This document shows, in pieces, positions 37,980 through 47,777 of a stretch of 64,000 bases of DNA. The notes under the pieces were generated by a model. That model was not told the DNA's origin. It searched no databases and was given only the letters and a program-made list of their open reading frames with translations. Every line of letters begins with the position of its first letter. Within the stretch, counting starts at the first letter, position 1. Source of the stretch: Carposina sasakii (taxonomy: Eukaryota; Arthropoda; Insecta; Lepidoptera; Carposinidae); NCBI GenBank assembly GCA_014607495.2, contig CP053148.1, positions 3,038,001 through 3,102,000 on the forward strand, in the 5' to 3' direction. Made by a program: the position numbers and the translations under genes.

Positions 37980-40900
37980 GCGAGCCCCTGGCGTCCCCGC
38001 CACCAGACGTGTGCGAGCGGGACAAAAAAGGCTAGTTTTTTGTTGTGGGCTCTAAATGTGTGACTGAGACAGCATCATCTCGTGTGCTGCTGCTTTGTAA
38101 ACTTAGAATCGTCTTCGGTTGAAGCTCTCGCATAATTGGAATTGAACTTCACAAGGTAAGTTCCTTTAATTCCTAAGAGTACGTACCCTTCGTTAACGGT
38201 GGCCACAAAAAAACATCCTGTATAGTGGTGACTATGAGAAAAACCCAAGAAACATATGTGGCAGCAGCCTTGAGGCGTGCCCTGGGGTAGGCCTACGTCC
38301 AGCAGTGGACTGCAATAGGCTGAAGAAGAAGAAGAAGATACATATAATAAAAATGTAACGGATCGATGTCTGTACATGGAAGATATATGAGAAAAAATAT
38401 TATAGGAGACCTTTATCAATGCAATTGTACCCAAAAAAATGATTTTTGGAATTTTGTCTGTATGTTTGTGCACGCTAATTTCAGAAGCGGCTGAACCGAT
38501 TTCGATGCAGTTTTCAGGAATATATTGTGACAGGTCCCACAAGATATAGGCTACTTTTTATCCCGTGAAAATATTTTTACTCGTACTGGTATCTTGGATA
38601 ATTTCGACAGTTTTTTTTTCTGTAGTCCACGCGGACCAAGTCGCAGGCGTCCCATAGTCTATATTATGTATGCTGTTATATCGTTTGTAATACTTAGCAC
38701 TGATAATCTAGATCGGAAACATTTATTTTCCATGATAATGATCTCATATAAAATAATGCTACAATATATACGCGAATGTACAGACTGTAACAAAAGGGGC
38801 ACTATCTGGGCTCCTTTTGTAGATAGGTTCACTGTGGGCTATGCTTTATTCGTAGCAGTTAGCATAACATGCGCCTTAAGTTAGTTATAGAAATTTCTAC
38901 CCTTTTGTTATATCCTACTAATATTATAAACGAGAAAGTTTGTATGTATGGATGGATGGATGTATGTTTGTTTCTCTTTCACGTAAAAACGGCTGGAGCA
39001 ATTTTAATGAAATTTAGTATGGAGTTAGCTGATACCCTGGATTAACTAACACATAGGCTACATTTTATCCCGTAAAAATATTTTTATCCTGGATAATTTC
39101 GATATTTGGTTTTTTCTGCAGTCAACGCGGACGAAGTCGCGGGCATATTACTAGTATTTGATATTTAAAATTAATAATTGTATAGTCTAACTAAACTATA
39201 ATAGTTCTTACTCAGAAAGTTGCTAGTTCGTATTCGTTATTACTTATTAATAAGCTGTTTGTTTTTAATTTATTCAGAGTGTAAATAACCGCCAGACAAA
39301 TTTCTCTAATGCTGCACAAATTGAATACCATAATATTGGGTCAGACTAGTATTGTACTACGTGCCGCAAATGCATTTTCAAGTTATTAACATTTCGCGCA
39401 AATTACTCATATTGGACGTCTGTGAGACTTGCCATTTGGGCTGATTACTTTAGTTCTTGCATATTATAATGCATTTTATTGTTTTTTCTCCGCCATAATC
39501 GTTTGCTTCATGTAAATAGTACCTTTTATCTATTCTTCGTACACCTATACCATTATAGTATGGTACCGATTTTTTCCGATTTTCTGTTTGAATCATGATC
39601 TAAAGTCAACATTTTTTGTTTACGCCTAACATCCTGTATTCAGTAACTTGAAGCAGAGAATGATAAAAGACGACCATGTTAATTGTGACCCTTGTGGTCA
39701 GTGGAGTGCTATATTTAAGTTTTGTAAGGAAATAAGATACTGTATTTACTTTGGTCGCGTGGTCCCGGCAGAGTAGAATTCCTACCACCCCATGTCTGCC
39801 CTTGGGTATCGTACGAGGCGATTAAGGGTTTCCGGGAGGTGGGCAGCAGCACCTCCCGTATTGATAACATAGTCCAAAATACAAACTGCGGTCACTAACA
39901 CGACTGCCCAGCGTGGTGACTATGGGCAAATACCCCCCCATGGCAGGCTTTTTTATAACTACTTATAGAGAAATTCCCTTTAGCTCTAGTTGCCACTCCG
40001 TACTGCTTTAGAATATCGAATAGAGAGAGGGCACCTGAGAAGTAAAGTCTGAGTTTAATTTTGCAGTATGCTTGGCCTAAAATTATAAATTGTTATTACT
40101 AATACCGGGATATTTTCCAATAAAATGACCCACATAATCTTGTAAGGTGATCCGGCACCTACGTCATTATAGGCGCCTTAATGATAATGCATGTACTTTA
40201 TTTACATTTTCCTTGCATTTTACACATACCACAAGGCTTGAATCCAGTCTTTCATGATAAAAAATGGCACATCTCTTTGTAAAACAACTTATACGACACA
40301 TCAGAAAACAGGTCAACGCGCCAATGAAAAGAATCGACGTATCATAGCGTACCCAACCTTACAGCATTGTGATACAGCTTATATTCGTGTGCTAACTTTT
40401 TGCGATTTCCACAGGGATATTTTTCATACTTCCATGTATCGATACCTACGCTCGGGTGGACTTGAGGACTCGCACTTATGATGTTCCACCTCAGGAGGTA
40501 AGATTTATTACATTTTTCTCGATTTATAGTTCTATTTGTAGACCTCTTAGTCCAATCAATGGGGGGTATGACCCCAATAATAATTCTTCCGTTCCTAATA
40601 TTTTGCAGGATGATAAAGTAAAGTTAATAGATTACGATTGACAAAGAATCCAGAATATTTTTGTTTTAGAACTTTGTTTGTTCTACCTATACAAAAAAAA
40701 ACACGTATAGGTCGCTGCGGAAATTTTCTCTGTTCGAAATTCCTTCAGTATTATGTTAGGATATACTTATTTTTTACTAAAACCTTATTATTTACTAAAA
40801 ATTTTAGTGACAGAGGAATTAATGTTGAGGCTCCATACAAAGGATTCCATAGTGATGCTGGGGACATTCCGTAGTACTCGTATTCGAGAATGTTGACGAC

Positions 40901-43900
40901 CGAAATACATCCTGTATAGATATTTTAGAACATTTTGTCCTGTCGTATTACTCGTAGATATTTAAAAAAGAAAAGAGTAAGTTATAAACAATAATTAATA
41001 TTTTCACCGATCGCCTCTATAAAGTATCATTTCCACCATCAGGTCCTCACAAAAGACTCGGTAACCGTCTCAGTAGACGCCGTAGTCTACTACCGTGTGC
41101 ACAACGCCACCATATCCATAGCAAACGTGGAGAATGCGCACCACTCCACTCGGCTGCTCGCACAGACTACCTTACGGAACACCATGGGGACCAGGCCACT
41201 GCACGAGATCCTCAGCGAAAGGGAGACAATATCTGGGAACATGCAGATCTCCCTTGACGAGGCTACCGAAGCCTGGGGTATTAAGGTGGAAAGGGTTGAG
41301 ATGTAAGTAATATTCACGCCATTATTCGTAACAAAAGGACATCTCTAATGAGCAGAGTACGGGGCAGTAGCAACAGTATCCTGAATGCAGTCGCTGAGGA
41401 CTGTACTTCCCCGATGTGGAGGAGTTTTGTAGAGAGGGTGACAAACCGACTGACGTACTGACTTTATTATGTTTTGTAATTTATTTTGATTTTAATTTTA
41501 TTTGATAGATTTGTTTAAATCATGTTTTATATTATTAGGACATTATTATCCCCTCTGGCCTTCTTTCTGTAATATAATTGAAAAAAAAATTGTTTGTAGA
41601 CTACTAACAATATGTTTAAGGTACTGTTTACTAACAATAAGGGCTAGTATTACCTGAATATAATAAATAAATTTAATTTAATTTAATACCTGGCCTATAT
41701 GTTTCTTGACCAATTTAACCTTATAATACCTTGCAGATCATCATCTTCCTGTACTTATTCCATTATTTTAGGGTCGACGCAATATGGTTTCTTTCGAAGT
41801 TAATGTTGCCACGGATTTACTCGTAGCGTTTGTTTTCATGGCCGGAACGCCAACTTTCCTCAGTTATGCTCCTCGGGTGACAATTTTAGGATGTTATAAA
41901 AATCCATTCATGAAATAAATTCAGTGGTACAGGCCTGTGACTGGAATCGACCTACACTTTCCGACTGAAAGGCGCACGTAACCATTGGGTTTTCACCGCA
42001 GATACACCGACCATGAAAATGTGTAGCAAGTAATCACAATTTGGTTTAAAATTGAATGCGTAAATAAAATACCAGTTTTGGGTACTTATATATCAGATAC
42101 GGTATCAGTCCATGCAACTGATTCAAAATATATGTTAGGTATAGTCAAAATTTAACCAACCCAACAATAACATACGCACCTATAGAGCGAAAAATAGCAG
42201 GATAAGACATAGGCTAGATACGAGGTCTTAGCAAGATAGAATCGTACTAATATTATAAACGCGAAAGTTTGTACGTATGGATGGATGGATGGATGTTTGT
42301 TACTCTTTCACGTAAAACGGCTAGACAGATTTTAATAAAATTTGGTATTGGAGTTAGCTGACACCCTGGATTAACACATAGGCTACTTTTTATCCTGGGA
42401 ATATATTTTAATCCCGGATAATTTCGACATTTTGTTTTTTCTGCAGTCCACGCAGGCGAAGTCGCGGGCGTCCACTAGTGATAAATAAAGAAGCTTTAAT
42501 TATACCAAGTTCAAATTGCACCTTAGAGCGAATGAGGTATTTATAGCATGACCCCCCAAGGGCATGGGTACCAGATTTGGACCCTCATCCTTCCTGACGT
42601 ACGTAATGAAAAAAGGTGCAGCTGATGACTTATGTGTGGGCACAAGGTTAGCACGGAATTAGAAAGGTTGGATTTCAATTTAGACTTGTTATTTTGCCAC
42701 GGAAAATTTGTAATGTTGTTCGTATTTTATTCGTGGATAGTTTCTCCTATCTTATCCTATCCTGCTAACAATATAAATGCGAAAGTTTGTGAGGATCGAT
42801 GTACATATTTGTGACTATTTGCACATACATTTTAATGTTACTCTTTCACGCTTAAACTACTGAACGGATTTTGATAAACCTTGCCAGATATATAGCTTAC
42901 ATACGTAGTTTACAACGCATAGACTAAAAGGTTCACTAATACTAATTAATTCATTATAAAAATTAAAGTTTCTTATATATTCATTACCGATATATCTAAC
43001 CTCGCATTGCCACATAGCTAAATATTAATAGTTATGCATTTTCTCGAATTATAAATAAAAATTAATTAATTATATTAGGCACTTTAAGTTAGATAAGATT
43101 TGGGATAGAATTCTTGATTTAATTTTTATTTCTGAGCAACCGAGTTTTATTCCCTTTATTTGTATCAATATTAATAAATTATCGAAATCAATTATTATTG
43201 AACTGATTTGACCTGACCTAACTAAGTAATTTTTGTACGAAAATTGAAATAGGTACCTGCATGAGAAAAATACCACATGCGACACTAACTTAATTATACA
43301 TAATTGATATACACGACTGTTGAACATTTAAAAGTGATTTGTTCTTTGAAAATTAATAACAGATACGAACACAGAAATCTAAATCTTTATTAGTAGTTAG
43401 ATACCTACTTACCTATATGATTATGGGCGCGGCCTCGTTTAGTTTCCCTATGTTGTAAATTTACTGTGTTATTATTTTGGGGTAGTAGTTTCTTTTAATT
43501 ACATTACATAAGTACTTTACAATTGAATCTAAATTAATATATTATGTCATAAACTAGCGAGGAAGTAGCTATGGTATTAGCTACATGAAAATACGTAAAC
43601 ATTTCTATAATAATAAAACTATACACAAGTGAATCGTGATATTATTATGTATATTACAATATAAATTGCTATCCAAGTTTAATTCATGTTATCTACATGA
43701 TTATCATCATTATCATTTTCCTTAGCACATAATAAGGAAATAACGCCGGTAATTTAAACATAACTACACCCATAATAGGTCAGGATCCAAATTCTCACAC
43801 TCTTTGACAAACCTATGTCTACATTCGCCTTATTTGTCCATACCAATATCTAAAAATAAAATAGCGAATTTATGACCACTGATATTTTCCGTAGCGTCGA

Positions 43901-45931
43901 ATGCCACTCGACATTCATCTGTAGTCTTACAGTGGGTTCCCACGTTGCGTGATATTACGGACTGACGCGCACCAGCCCGCACCACGGATCGTGGGAAACG
44001 GAGCGTCCGTGGTAATATAGACGCGTCCGTCCGTAGCCGTCGGTGCGTCCGCGTCCGTCCGCGAAATCACACACCGTGGGAACCCACCTTTAGTGCTCAC
44101 ACTCAAAATATCAAGGCACGTCCCGAGCTGGTTATTGTGAAAAACCTAAGCAAAAGAGCCTTGATGTCGGCTGTTCTTTCCGCTATTTTATTTTTATATT
44201 TGTATGAAAATTAAAGTTGACTTTAGCAATAATGGATATGAGAATCGTGGCCCAAAACCACAAGGGAGTAATGTGCAGTACTCACCAACCAGAACTATAC
44301 TGTTGATTTAATCTTACTTTGTCAAGTAAAATAAGGTATATCTAAAGCTGACACCGTGGTACAGTTTATAGTCAGTTCGGAATTTGTTATGCGTGTGGAC
44401 TTTATTGCTTGGTCAGAAGGACTGTTTTGCATCTATTATAATATTAACTGGATTGTATGTAAGCCAGGCCCGTCTGTACCGAGTTTGAAGAGGGACATTA
44501 CCATATATGGCTTCCTCCAGGGAATTACTCCTGTCCTGCAAATTGTATTTTCATATTGCAACAGAGTTTTTTAAAAGTTTTTATGAATAATCTAGCCACC
44601 CCCGTGCGAGCGTATAAAAAGTAAATATGTAGGTAGGTACTAAATATGTAAATTTGTAATTCGTCATGACCAAAATCAATCATCAAAGTAAAAAGGAAAC
44701 TCCAAACGTCTGATACTCGTAAATGGAATAGACGTCTATTTAAATACATGACTGGAATAGTATAAATTGGTTACCCCAGTATACCTACCTATACATATTA
44801 CAGTCTTTGTCACCAAAAGTTATGATTTTCAATTATTAAGTATTCTTCTAAACGTTCACGATTACTTGGTACAAGCACGGTCTTCTTCCAACAGCAAAGA
44901 CGTCCGTCTACCAGTGCAGCTGCAGCGAGCCATGGCAGCGGAGGCCGAGGCCGCCAGGGAAGCCCGAGCTAAGGTCATCGCGGCAGAGGGCGAGCAGAAG
45001 GCCTCCAGAGCTCTGCGCGAAGCCTCCGAGGTGATCGGAGACAGTCCTGCCGCTTTGCAGCTTCGATATTTGCAGGTAAAGTTTTGTGATGACCAGAACA
45101 CAAACTTGATATCTACGTTACGGGACTTGTGGTTAGATAAACAAACTTTTGCCTGTCAAAAATACGGCTAGCATACATAATTGATGCATTTAACTTATTT
45201 AGCGAGCTTTCCCATTCACCATTTTGATGACCGTTTCTTATTTTCAGGCCGAGAGTAAGTATATAAAAGGCAACATTTTTATATGTGTCATAAGATGTAT
45301 GAATCGTATAAATAGACTCTATTTAATAGAGTATTCTTTTGGAACAAAGGAGTTGTTAATTATTCTGTCTTATTATTATTGGAACGAAGTTCCTTACGGC
45401 AGGCTTGGAGGAGATAGGGATTTTGCTGCGCGACGGAACTGAAAAAAATGTGATAGTAAAACCGTAAGAAAAAGTGGTGTACTACAATTTTTTGTACAAT
45501 ATACCCATATCTAATATGTATTTTGTACAATATACATAATATGACATGATTAGCACGGTTTTTTGGTCGAAGTTCGTCATTAGTTGTATTGCCTCCAATG
45601 GGAACTTCATCTAGGAGCTGATATTTCTAACGGTCATATTTCTCAAAATCTTGATAAGCATTAACTTTATCCTCCAGAAAGGCTACCTGACCATTAAAAA
45701 GGTTGTCCCTAATGACATAATGAAATCTAATCTCTACTGTGTGAATTTGTGTGTCACGGTGAACTTCAATAAAAACTCCCCTATATTTCCACATTGTTTC
45801 AGACTTTGAACACAATATCTGCAGAGAAGAACTCCACCATCGTGTTCCCACTGCCCATTGACATCCTCACCTATTTTATCAAGGCTAAAGAAACTCGGGA
45901 TCGCCCTAACAGCAGCGACAATATTATGTAA
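24949..45931 (+). CDS. Stomatin-family (band 7/PHB) membrane protein
   Basis: Seven exons join in frame: 24949-25000, 25312-25421, 29826-29898, 40415-40497, 41043-41302, 44895-45075 and 45803-45931. They encode 295 residues, normal for stomatins. The N terminus is short and acidic. Residues about 30-54 form the hydrophobic hairpin ([20 protein letters not shown]) with the conserved proline. The PHB domain follows: [44 protein letters not shown] and [16 protein letters not shown]. Then comes the alanine/glutamate-rich helix ([20 protein letters not shown]) that drives oligomerisation. Stomatins are inner-leaflet membrane scaffolds that regulate channels; mechanosensory MEC-2 is the nematode example. 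The N-terminal hairpin places this in the stomatin rather than the SLP2 branch. Intron 3 is 10.5 kb and hosts nested transposons. Other introns (25422-29825 and 41303-44894) contain SINE, Helitron and MITE copies. A distinct upstream promoter exon cannot be excluded. Confidence 0.93.
25700..25795. mobile_element. Hairpin MITE family H, copy 4
   Basis: AAGGATAAATTTAATGCTGTCTC and GAAATCATCAAATTAATTCATC flank TTGATCAAG. It is more diverged than the other copies and lies in stomatin intron 2. Confidence 0.45.
28592..28696. mobile_element. Hairpin MITE family H, copy 5
   Basis: It begins GGTCAGATATCAGAGCCTTT and ends CCAGATAGGTTATCTGACC. The arms are complementary with mismatches. It lies in stomatin intron 2. 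Confidence 0.5.
29470..29690 (+). mobile_element. tRNA-derived SINE, family S1, forward copy
   Basis: TTAGGTCCTGGGTTCGAATT supplies the B box. The body holds CGATGTTTGTTTCCGAGTCA and TTGCTTAGTACCCACGGCAC, followed by a TATTTATTTATTA-rich tail. It ends about 135 bp before stomatin exon 3. Confidence 0.65.
29987..30082 (+). repeat. Dispersed repeat family B, fragment
   Basis: TTAGTCGACTCTTACGACAT followed by GCACGGAAGGAGATGCAGCT is the core of this family. Other copies are near 4501-4662, 31425-31640, 47262-47330, 48440-48610 and 51567-51737 (reverse), and 61018-61170 (reverse). Confidence 0.5.
30276..30378 (+). mobile_element. Dispersed repeat family A, 3' fragment
   Basis: GCGGTCAGCAACCCGCCTGC and AGAAGGCCTATGTCCAGCAG match the 3' part of the copy at 16375-16609. 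Confidence 0.5.
31425..31640 (+). repeat. Dispersed repeat family B, longer copy
   Basis: It runs from CCACAGCCGCGTTTAGCAAA through GTGACAAGTTGCTAGCTCAA to CGACTCTTACGACATGCGCA. It lies in stomatin intron 3. Confidence 0.5.
31951..32121 (-). mobile_element. Dispersed repeat family A, reverse internal copy
   Basis: CGCGCTGGGCAGGTGGGTTG, CCTTAATCGCCTCGTACGAT and CTCCGCCGGCACCACGCGGC are the reverse of blocks in the 16375-16609 copy. Confidence 0.55.
33074..33237. repeat. DIRS left inverted terminal repeat
   Basis: Positions 33085-33237 (153 bp) are an exact reverse complement of 37974-38126. The first 11 bp (33074-33084) are a left-specific extension that is matched only by the internal complementary region. 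Confidence 0.95.
33328..34785 (+). pseudogene. DIRS ORF1 (gag-like), two exons, early stop
   Basis: The second part (33920-34785) is a continuous frame whose product contains [25 protein letters not shown] and an arginine/serine-rich C terminus, as expected for DIRS gag-like proteins that bind RNA. Upstream, an ATG at 33328 opens a basic frame ([15 protein letters not shown]). It reaches 33541 and joins in phase to 33920 through a GT-AG intron of 378 bp. The joined frame is 360 codons including the stop. Codon 21 of the first part is TAA (33388-33390), so a full-length product from the first ATG is not possible. A downstream ATG, for example 33925, could still give the 286-residue product. 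Gag-like assignment is by position and composition; I see no zinc knuckle. Confidence 0.7.
34617..35546 (+). pseudogene. DIRS pol, reverse transcriptase part
   Basis: The frame is open from 34617, overlapping ORF1 by about 170 nt in another frame, as is usual in DIRS elements. The reverse transcriptase core carries [20 protein letters not shown], the [14 protein letters not shown] block with a catalytic aspartate, [16 protein letters not shown], and the YLDDFLC box with the catalytic aspartate pair. RT copies element RNA into DNA. The frame ends prematurely at TAG (35544-35546), just before the conserved FLGF motif. That motif continues in the next frame from about 35516, so a single-base frameshift lies between about 35487 and 35543. 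No ATG decides the start. Confidence 0.9.
35516..36682 (+). pseudogene. DIRS pol, RNase H and C-terminal domain
   Basis: This continues the reverse transcriptase after the frameshift, starting with [12 protein letters not shown]. RNase H follows: [14 protein letters not shown] with the first catalytic aspartate, [13 protein letters not shown] with the glutamate, [14 protein letters not shown] with the second aspartate, and a late [10 protein letters not shown] aspartate. RNase H removes the RNA strand of the hybrid. The C-terminal part ([20 protein letters not shown], then [14 protein letters not shown]) matches the extra domain, often described as methyltransferase-like, that follows RNase H in DIRS elements. 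The last 64 nt overlap the recombinase frame. It is intact apart from losing its own start to the frameshift. Confidence 0.88.
36619..37635 (+). CDS. DIRS tyrosine recombinase
   Basis: A 338-codon open frame, ending TAA in a single frame, encodes the enzyme that integrates circular DIRS DNA by strand exchange through a covalent phosphotyrosine. The N-terminal half resembles a core-binding domain ([20 protein letters not shown]). The catalytic half has the first arginine in [14 protein letters not shown], the H-x-x-R box in [17 protein letters not shown], tryptophan in the AAGWSDKSN box, and the nucleophile tyrosine in FLKYYRRDT. All expected catalytic residues are present and no stop or shift is seen, so it may be functional even though pol is broken. 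The start is uncertain: no ATG lies at the beginning of the frame, which overlaps the end of pol. Confidence 0.92.
   Translation: MSPATLEPFPGGCEVIGKSFIKRGTPHSSIDILIASFSNNTISQYNSSLRSWWTFCQSNNYDFYEATPSQVISFLTKAFENGGSYSTLNTHRSALSIVIGKEITTNYCVNQFLKGAFRLNPPKPKYDQTWDTIQVLNYVSKIYPYNNISIKDIAFKSATLLAIASAQRMQTLSLIKLNNIVTDNDAIVIKVPDLIKTSRPGAFQPIIKLPFIRENPNICPALAIQTYIEKTLSLREQSDDHLFISIQRPFKKVGSQTIGHWVKKVLSASGIDINTFGAHSTRHAATSAAHKAGVSLDVLRKAAGWSDKSNVFLKYYRRDTINSSNNDFINAIFDVQTD
37756..37872. repeat. DIRS internal complementary region (circle-junction template)
   Basis: 37756-37803 is the reverse complement of the left end (33074-33121). 37804-37872 is the reverse complement of the right end (38107-38175). 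In the accepted DIRS replication model this segment templates joining of the ends into a circle. Confidence 0.95.
37910..37975 (+). repeat. 66-bp poly-A tract inside the DIRS element
   Basis: Uninterrupted A from 37910, following a short C run and reaching the inner edge of the right terminal repeat. It creates spurious poly-lysine and poly-phenylalanine frames. The exact length may be unreliable in the assembly. Confidence 0.9.
37974..38175. repeat. DIRS right inverted terminal repeat
   Basis: A 153-bp portion (37974-38126) pairs perfectly with the left repeat. It is followed by a 49-bp right-specific extension ending TTTAATTCCTA, which also appears reversed in the internal complementary region. 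Confidence 0.95.
38222..38338 (+). mobile_element. Dispersed repeat family A, 3' copy
   Basis: It abuts the right end of the split DNA element and finishes CAGTGGACTGCAATAGGCTG plus GAA repeats. Confidence 0.6.
38341..38656 (+). mobile_element. Lep1-like Helitron-type element
   Basis: It includes GCGGCTGAACCGATTTCGAT, GGCTACTTTTTATCCCGTGA and the terminal GTCCACGCGGACCAAGTCGC. It is the forward relative of 20086-20390. Confidence 0.55.
38920..39155 (+). mobile_element. Lep1-like Helitron-type element
   Basis: It starts near CTAATATTATAAACGAGAAA, contains ACATAGGCTACATTTTATCC, and ends GAAGTCGCGGGCATATTACTAGT. No coding sequence. Confidence 0.65.
39755..39947 (+). mobile_element. Dispersed repeat family A, 5' and middle blocks
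   Basis: GGTCCCGGCAGAGTAGAATT, ATCGTACGAGGCGATTAAGG and CGACTGCCCAGCGTGGTGAC match the family. The 3' tail is missing. Confidence 0.55.
41925..42030 (-). mobile_element. tRNA-derived SINE, family S2, reverse copy
   Basis: The reverse of the copy at 15335-15480: AGGCCTGTGACTGGAATCGA is the complemented B-box region, and GACTGAAAGGCGCACGTAAC is near the A box. Confidence 0.5.
42245..42476 (+). mobile_element. Lep1-like Helitron-type element
   Basis: It begins TCGTACTAATATTATAAACG, has a GGAT microsatellite and GGCTACTTTTTATCCTGGGA, and ends GTCGCGGGCGTCCACTAGT. The TC start and CTAGT end fit Helitron termini. A 5' fragment of a relative follows at about 42755-42915. Confidence 0.65.
43930..44091. 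mobile_element. GC-rich element with 13-bp perfect terminal inverted repeats
   Basis: GTGGGTTCCCACG (43932-43944) and CGTGGGAACCCAC (44075-44087) bound a stretch rich in CGTCCGTCCG motifs. It stands out sharply from AT-rich surroundings in stomatin intron 5. No coding frame. Confidence 0.55.
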
Positions 45932-45938
45932 AATATAT

Positions 45939-45944
45939 AATAAA
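45939..45944 (+). promoter_or_regulatory. Candidate stomatin-gene polyadenylation signal
   Basis: AATAAA starts 8 bp after the stop codon. If used, the 3' UTR would be very short; later signals could be used instead. Confidence 0.4.
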
Positions 45945-47777
45945 TGTTATAACGCACTATGATTCAAACTACAACTGCGAATTTCACAAAATACTCATGA
46001 GTCCGAAGACAATTTCTACAGTTTCCGTGAATTTTCCTACAGTACGGCAGTAGGTTAACCTACGTACAACGCTTTGTTTTGCGATACCGCAACGCAATGC
46101 TCGGCGGCGAAATGCTGCCACATGTTTATGTATATTAGCGATGTATTTATGCATGATCAATGCAAATAGGATAATTGCCTATAGCAAGCATAATTATTAT
46201 GTTACGAAGAACAAAAACCACCTAATTTGTATGAAATAATAAAAAAGTTGGTACACATTTCTTGATCTCGAATAAGATGAGAAAGCATGAGGCGCAGGGA
46301 TTTGGTATCTCCTCTTTACATTTCTATGATGAGGCGGTTTGTCAATCACAAACAAGTCTTTTCGCATTAAAGTTCCATAAAATATGCTAATTTTACAGAA
46401 GAGATTAATATTGAAATTCGTTAGAGAGTAAGTATATTCTTTGATTGAAATATTAATTCAATTTTGCATGGTTTGGGATATAGTAATGCAAAATTTTTAA
46501 TGGAAAAACGTCGATAATATGTATTGTAAGTATTTATAAAGATTAAATGGTTCTCTTACGTAAATAGTTCAATGCATGTGAGGGACCGGTAAAAAATATT
46601 CGAATTCATTTAAATATTTTAGATCTACAAATTATTGTTAAATGTTTATAGAAAAAATATTATCACAATTTTAAATTCAGTACTGCACATTTCAAAGTAT
46701 TTGTAATAGTAAATAAAATATCAAATATAGGTAAAGATGAATTATTGAAAACGTTTCTAGTCGTATCTATCTGTGTTTAATCATACTAAGGGTGCTCATC
46801 CCTTAATTTTTTTTAAATTATTTATAATTTTGTTTAAATATACAATTACGTATCTTCTACTTAACTCGTAAGTATTATCTAATAAGTAAAAACCATCCAC
46901 ACTGGCGCCTATTTCAGCATTGTATGCATGCCCACAGGGTAATGGCGACAGTCGTATAAACAAGTAAATCGGTTTACGAAAACTATTTTAGCCATTCACA
47001 TAGAACTCAAAGAACCTCAAATTGCTCAAATTCTTTTGAAACTTCGAAATTCTAATTTAAATCGTATCGTTATGTGTGGATGGTAGGTACATTATGCAAT
47101 CTGTATCAATGTTTTACTAATAAAATACTTTCTTAGTCACGTTTGTTTAATTAGTTATTTTAGAGTACGAAATTCATTCACAATCAGGATTCCATTAGGC
47201 AATAAAATTACCAATCGTTTCAGAGCCGATTTAGTTTAGTAGGTACAGCGAGTCAGAATTATTATGCCCGAGTTCCTTACGATATGCACGGAAGAAGATG
47301 CAGCTGATGTAATCGTTGAAGTCCCACATTAGTACAGGTTTAATTTACCTATATCCTGAAATAATACTTTATACCTATGACAAAGAGCAAATAAGTTCAT
47401 CCTTTTAGAGAATTAGTTTTTCTTCGTATTACTTGTACATGAATGGACCAGCAAGAGAGAAAATTTATGTAAAATGCCAATAGAAAATGCAAATAAATAT
47501 ATAAATGAATTCTAACTACAAGTAAAAATATATTGTTTTGTCCACGACGTCACTGACTATATCACTGATAGTGTCGGGTAGCTGACAGCAATGGTTTACA
47601 ACGTTAAATCAGATATTACTGACGGCGAACTGGGGCAAAGTTGAACGAGCCCGCGAACATACAGCGATAGGATACGAGTAGTTATTTGTTTGATCAGCAG
47701 TTAAGCTGACTATCAGTTAATATACGTGAGTAAAACTAAAGTATTTTTCACGTAAGCTTAACTAACTCAATAAATTG
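45945..47777. other. Intergenic region after the stomatin gene
   Basis: AT-rich, without supported exons. It holds a family-B fragment (about 47262-47330) and otherwise nothing I can name. Confidence 0.5.

Larger units (their letters stand above)
33074..38175 (+). mobile_element. DIRS-like tyrosine-recombinase retrotransposon, 5,102 bp
   Basis: DIRS elements copy by reverse transcription and integrate with a tyrosine recombinase instead of a DDE integrase, leaving no target duplication. All hallmarks are visible: inverted rather than direct terminal repeats, an internal complementary region at 37756-37872, and gag-like, RT/RNase H and tyrosine recombinase frames that overlap. The internal complementary region reads as the reverse complement of right end plus left end. 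This fixes the termini at 33074 and 38175, and comparison with the unoccupied site at 50034/50035 gives the same ends. It sits in stomatin intron 3, sense to the gene. Lesions are an early TAA in the gag-like frame and a one-base shift in pol, so this copy is probably not autonomous. Confidence 0.95.
32744..38220. mobile_element. Short DNA element split by the DIRS insertion
   Basis: Its outer ends are CAGGATG (32744) and CATCCTG (38220), each flanked by TATA (32740-32743 and 38221-38224). Without the DIRS insert it is about 375 bp (32744-33073 plus 38176-38220), with no coding capacity. The same sequence minus the DIRS occurs at 49803-50079 and in the tandem copy. TIR and flanks resemble the CAGGTGTAAC MITE at 18996. 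Confidence 0.7.

Noticed and set aside
37834..38055. Frames with poly-Lys or poly-Phe
   Set aside because: These are translations of the poly-A tract and terminal repeat of the DIRS element.
33074..38175. LTR retrotransposon or endogenous retrovirus
   Set aside because: The terminal repeats are inverted, there is a tyrosine recombinase instead of a DDE integrase, and there is no protease or target duplication. This is a DIRS element.
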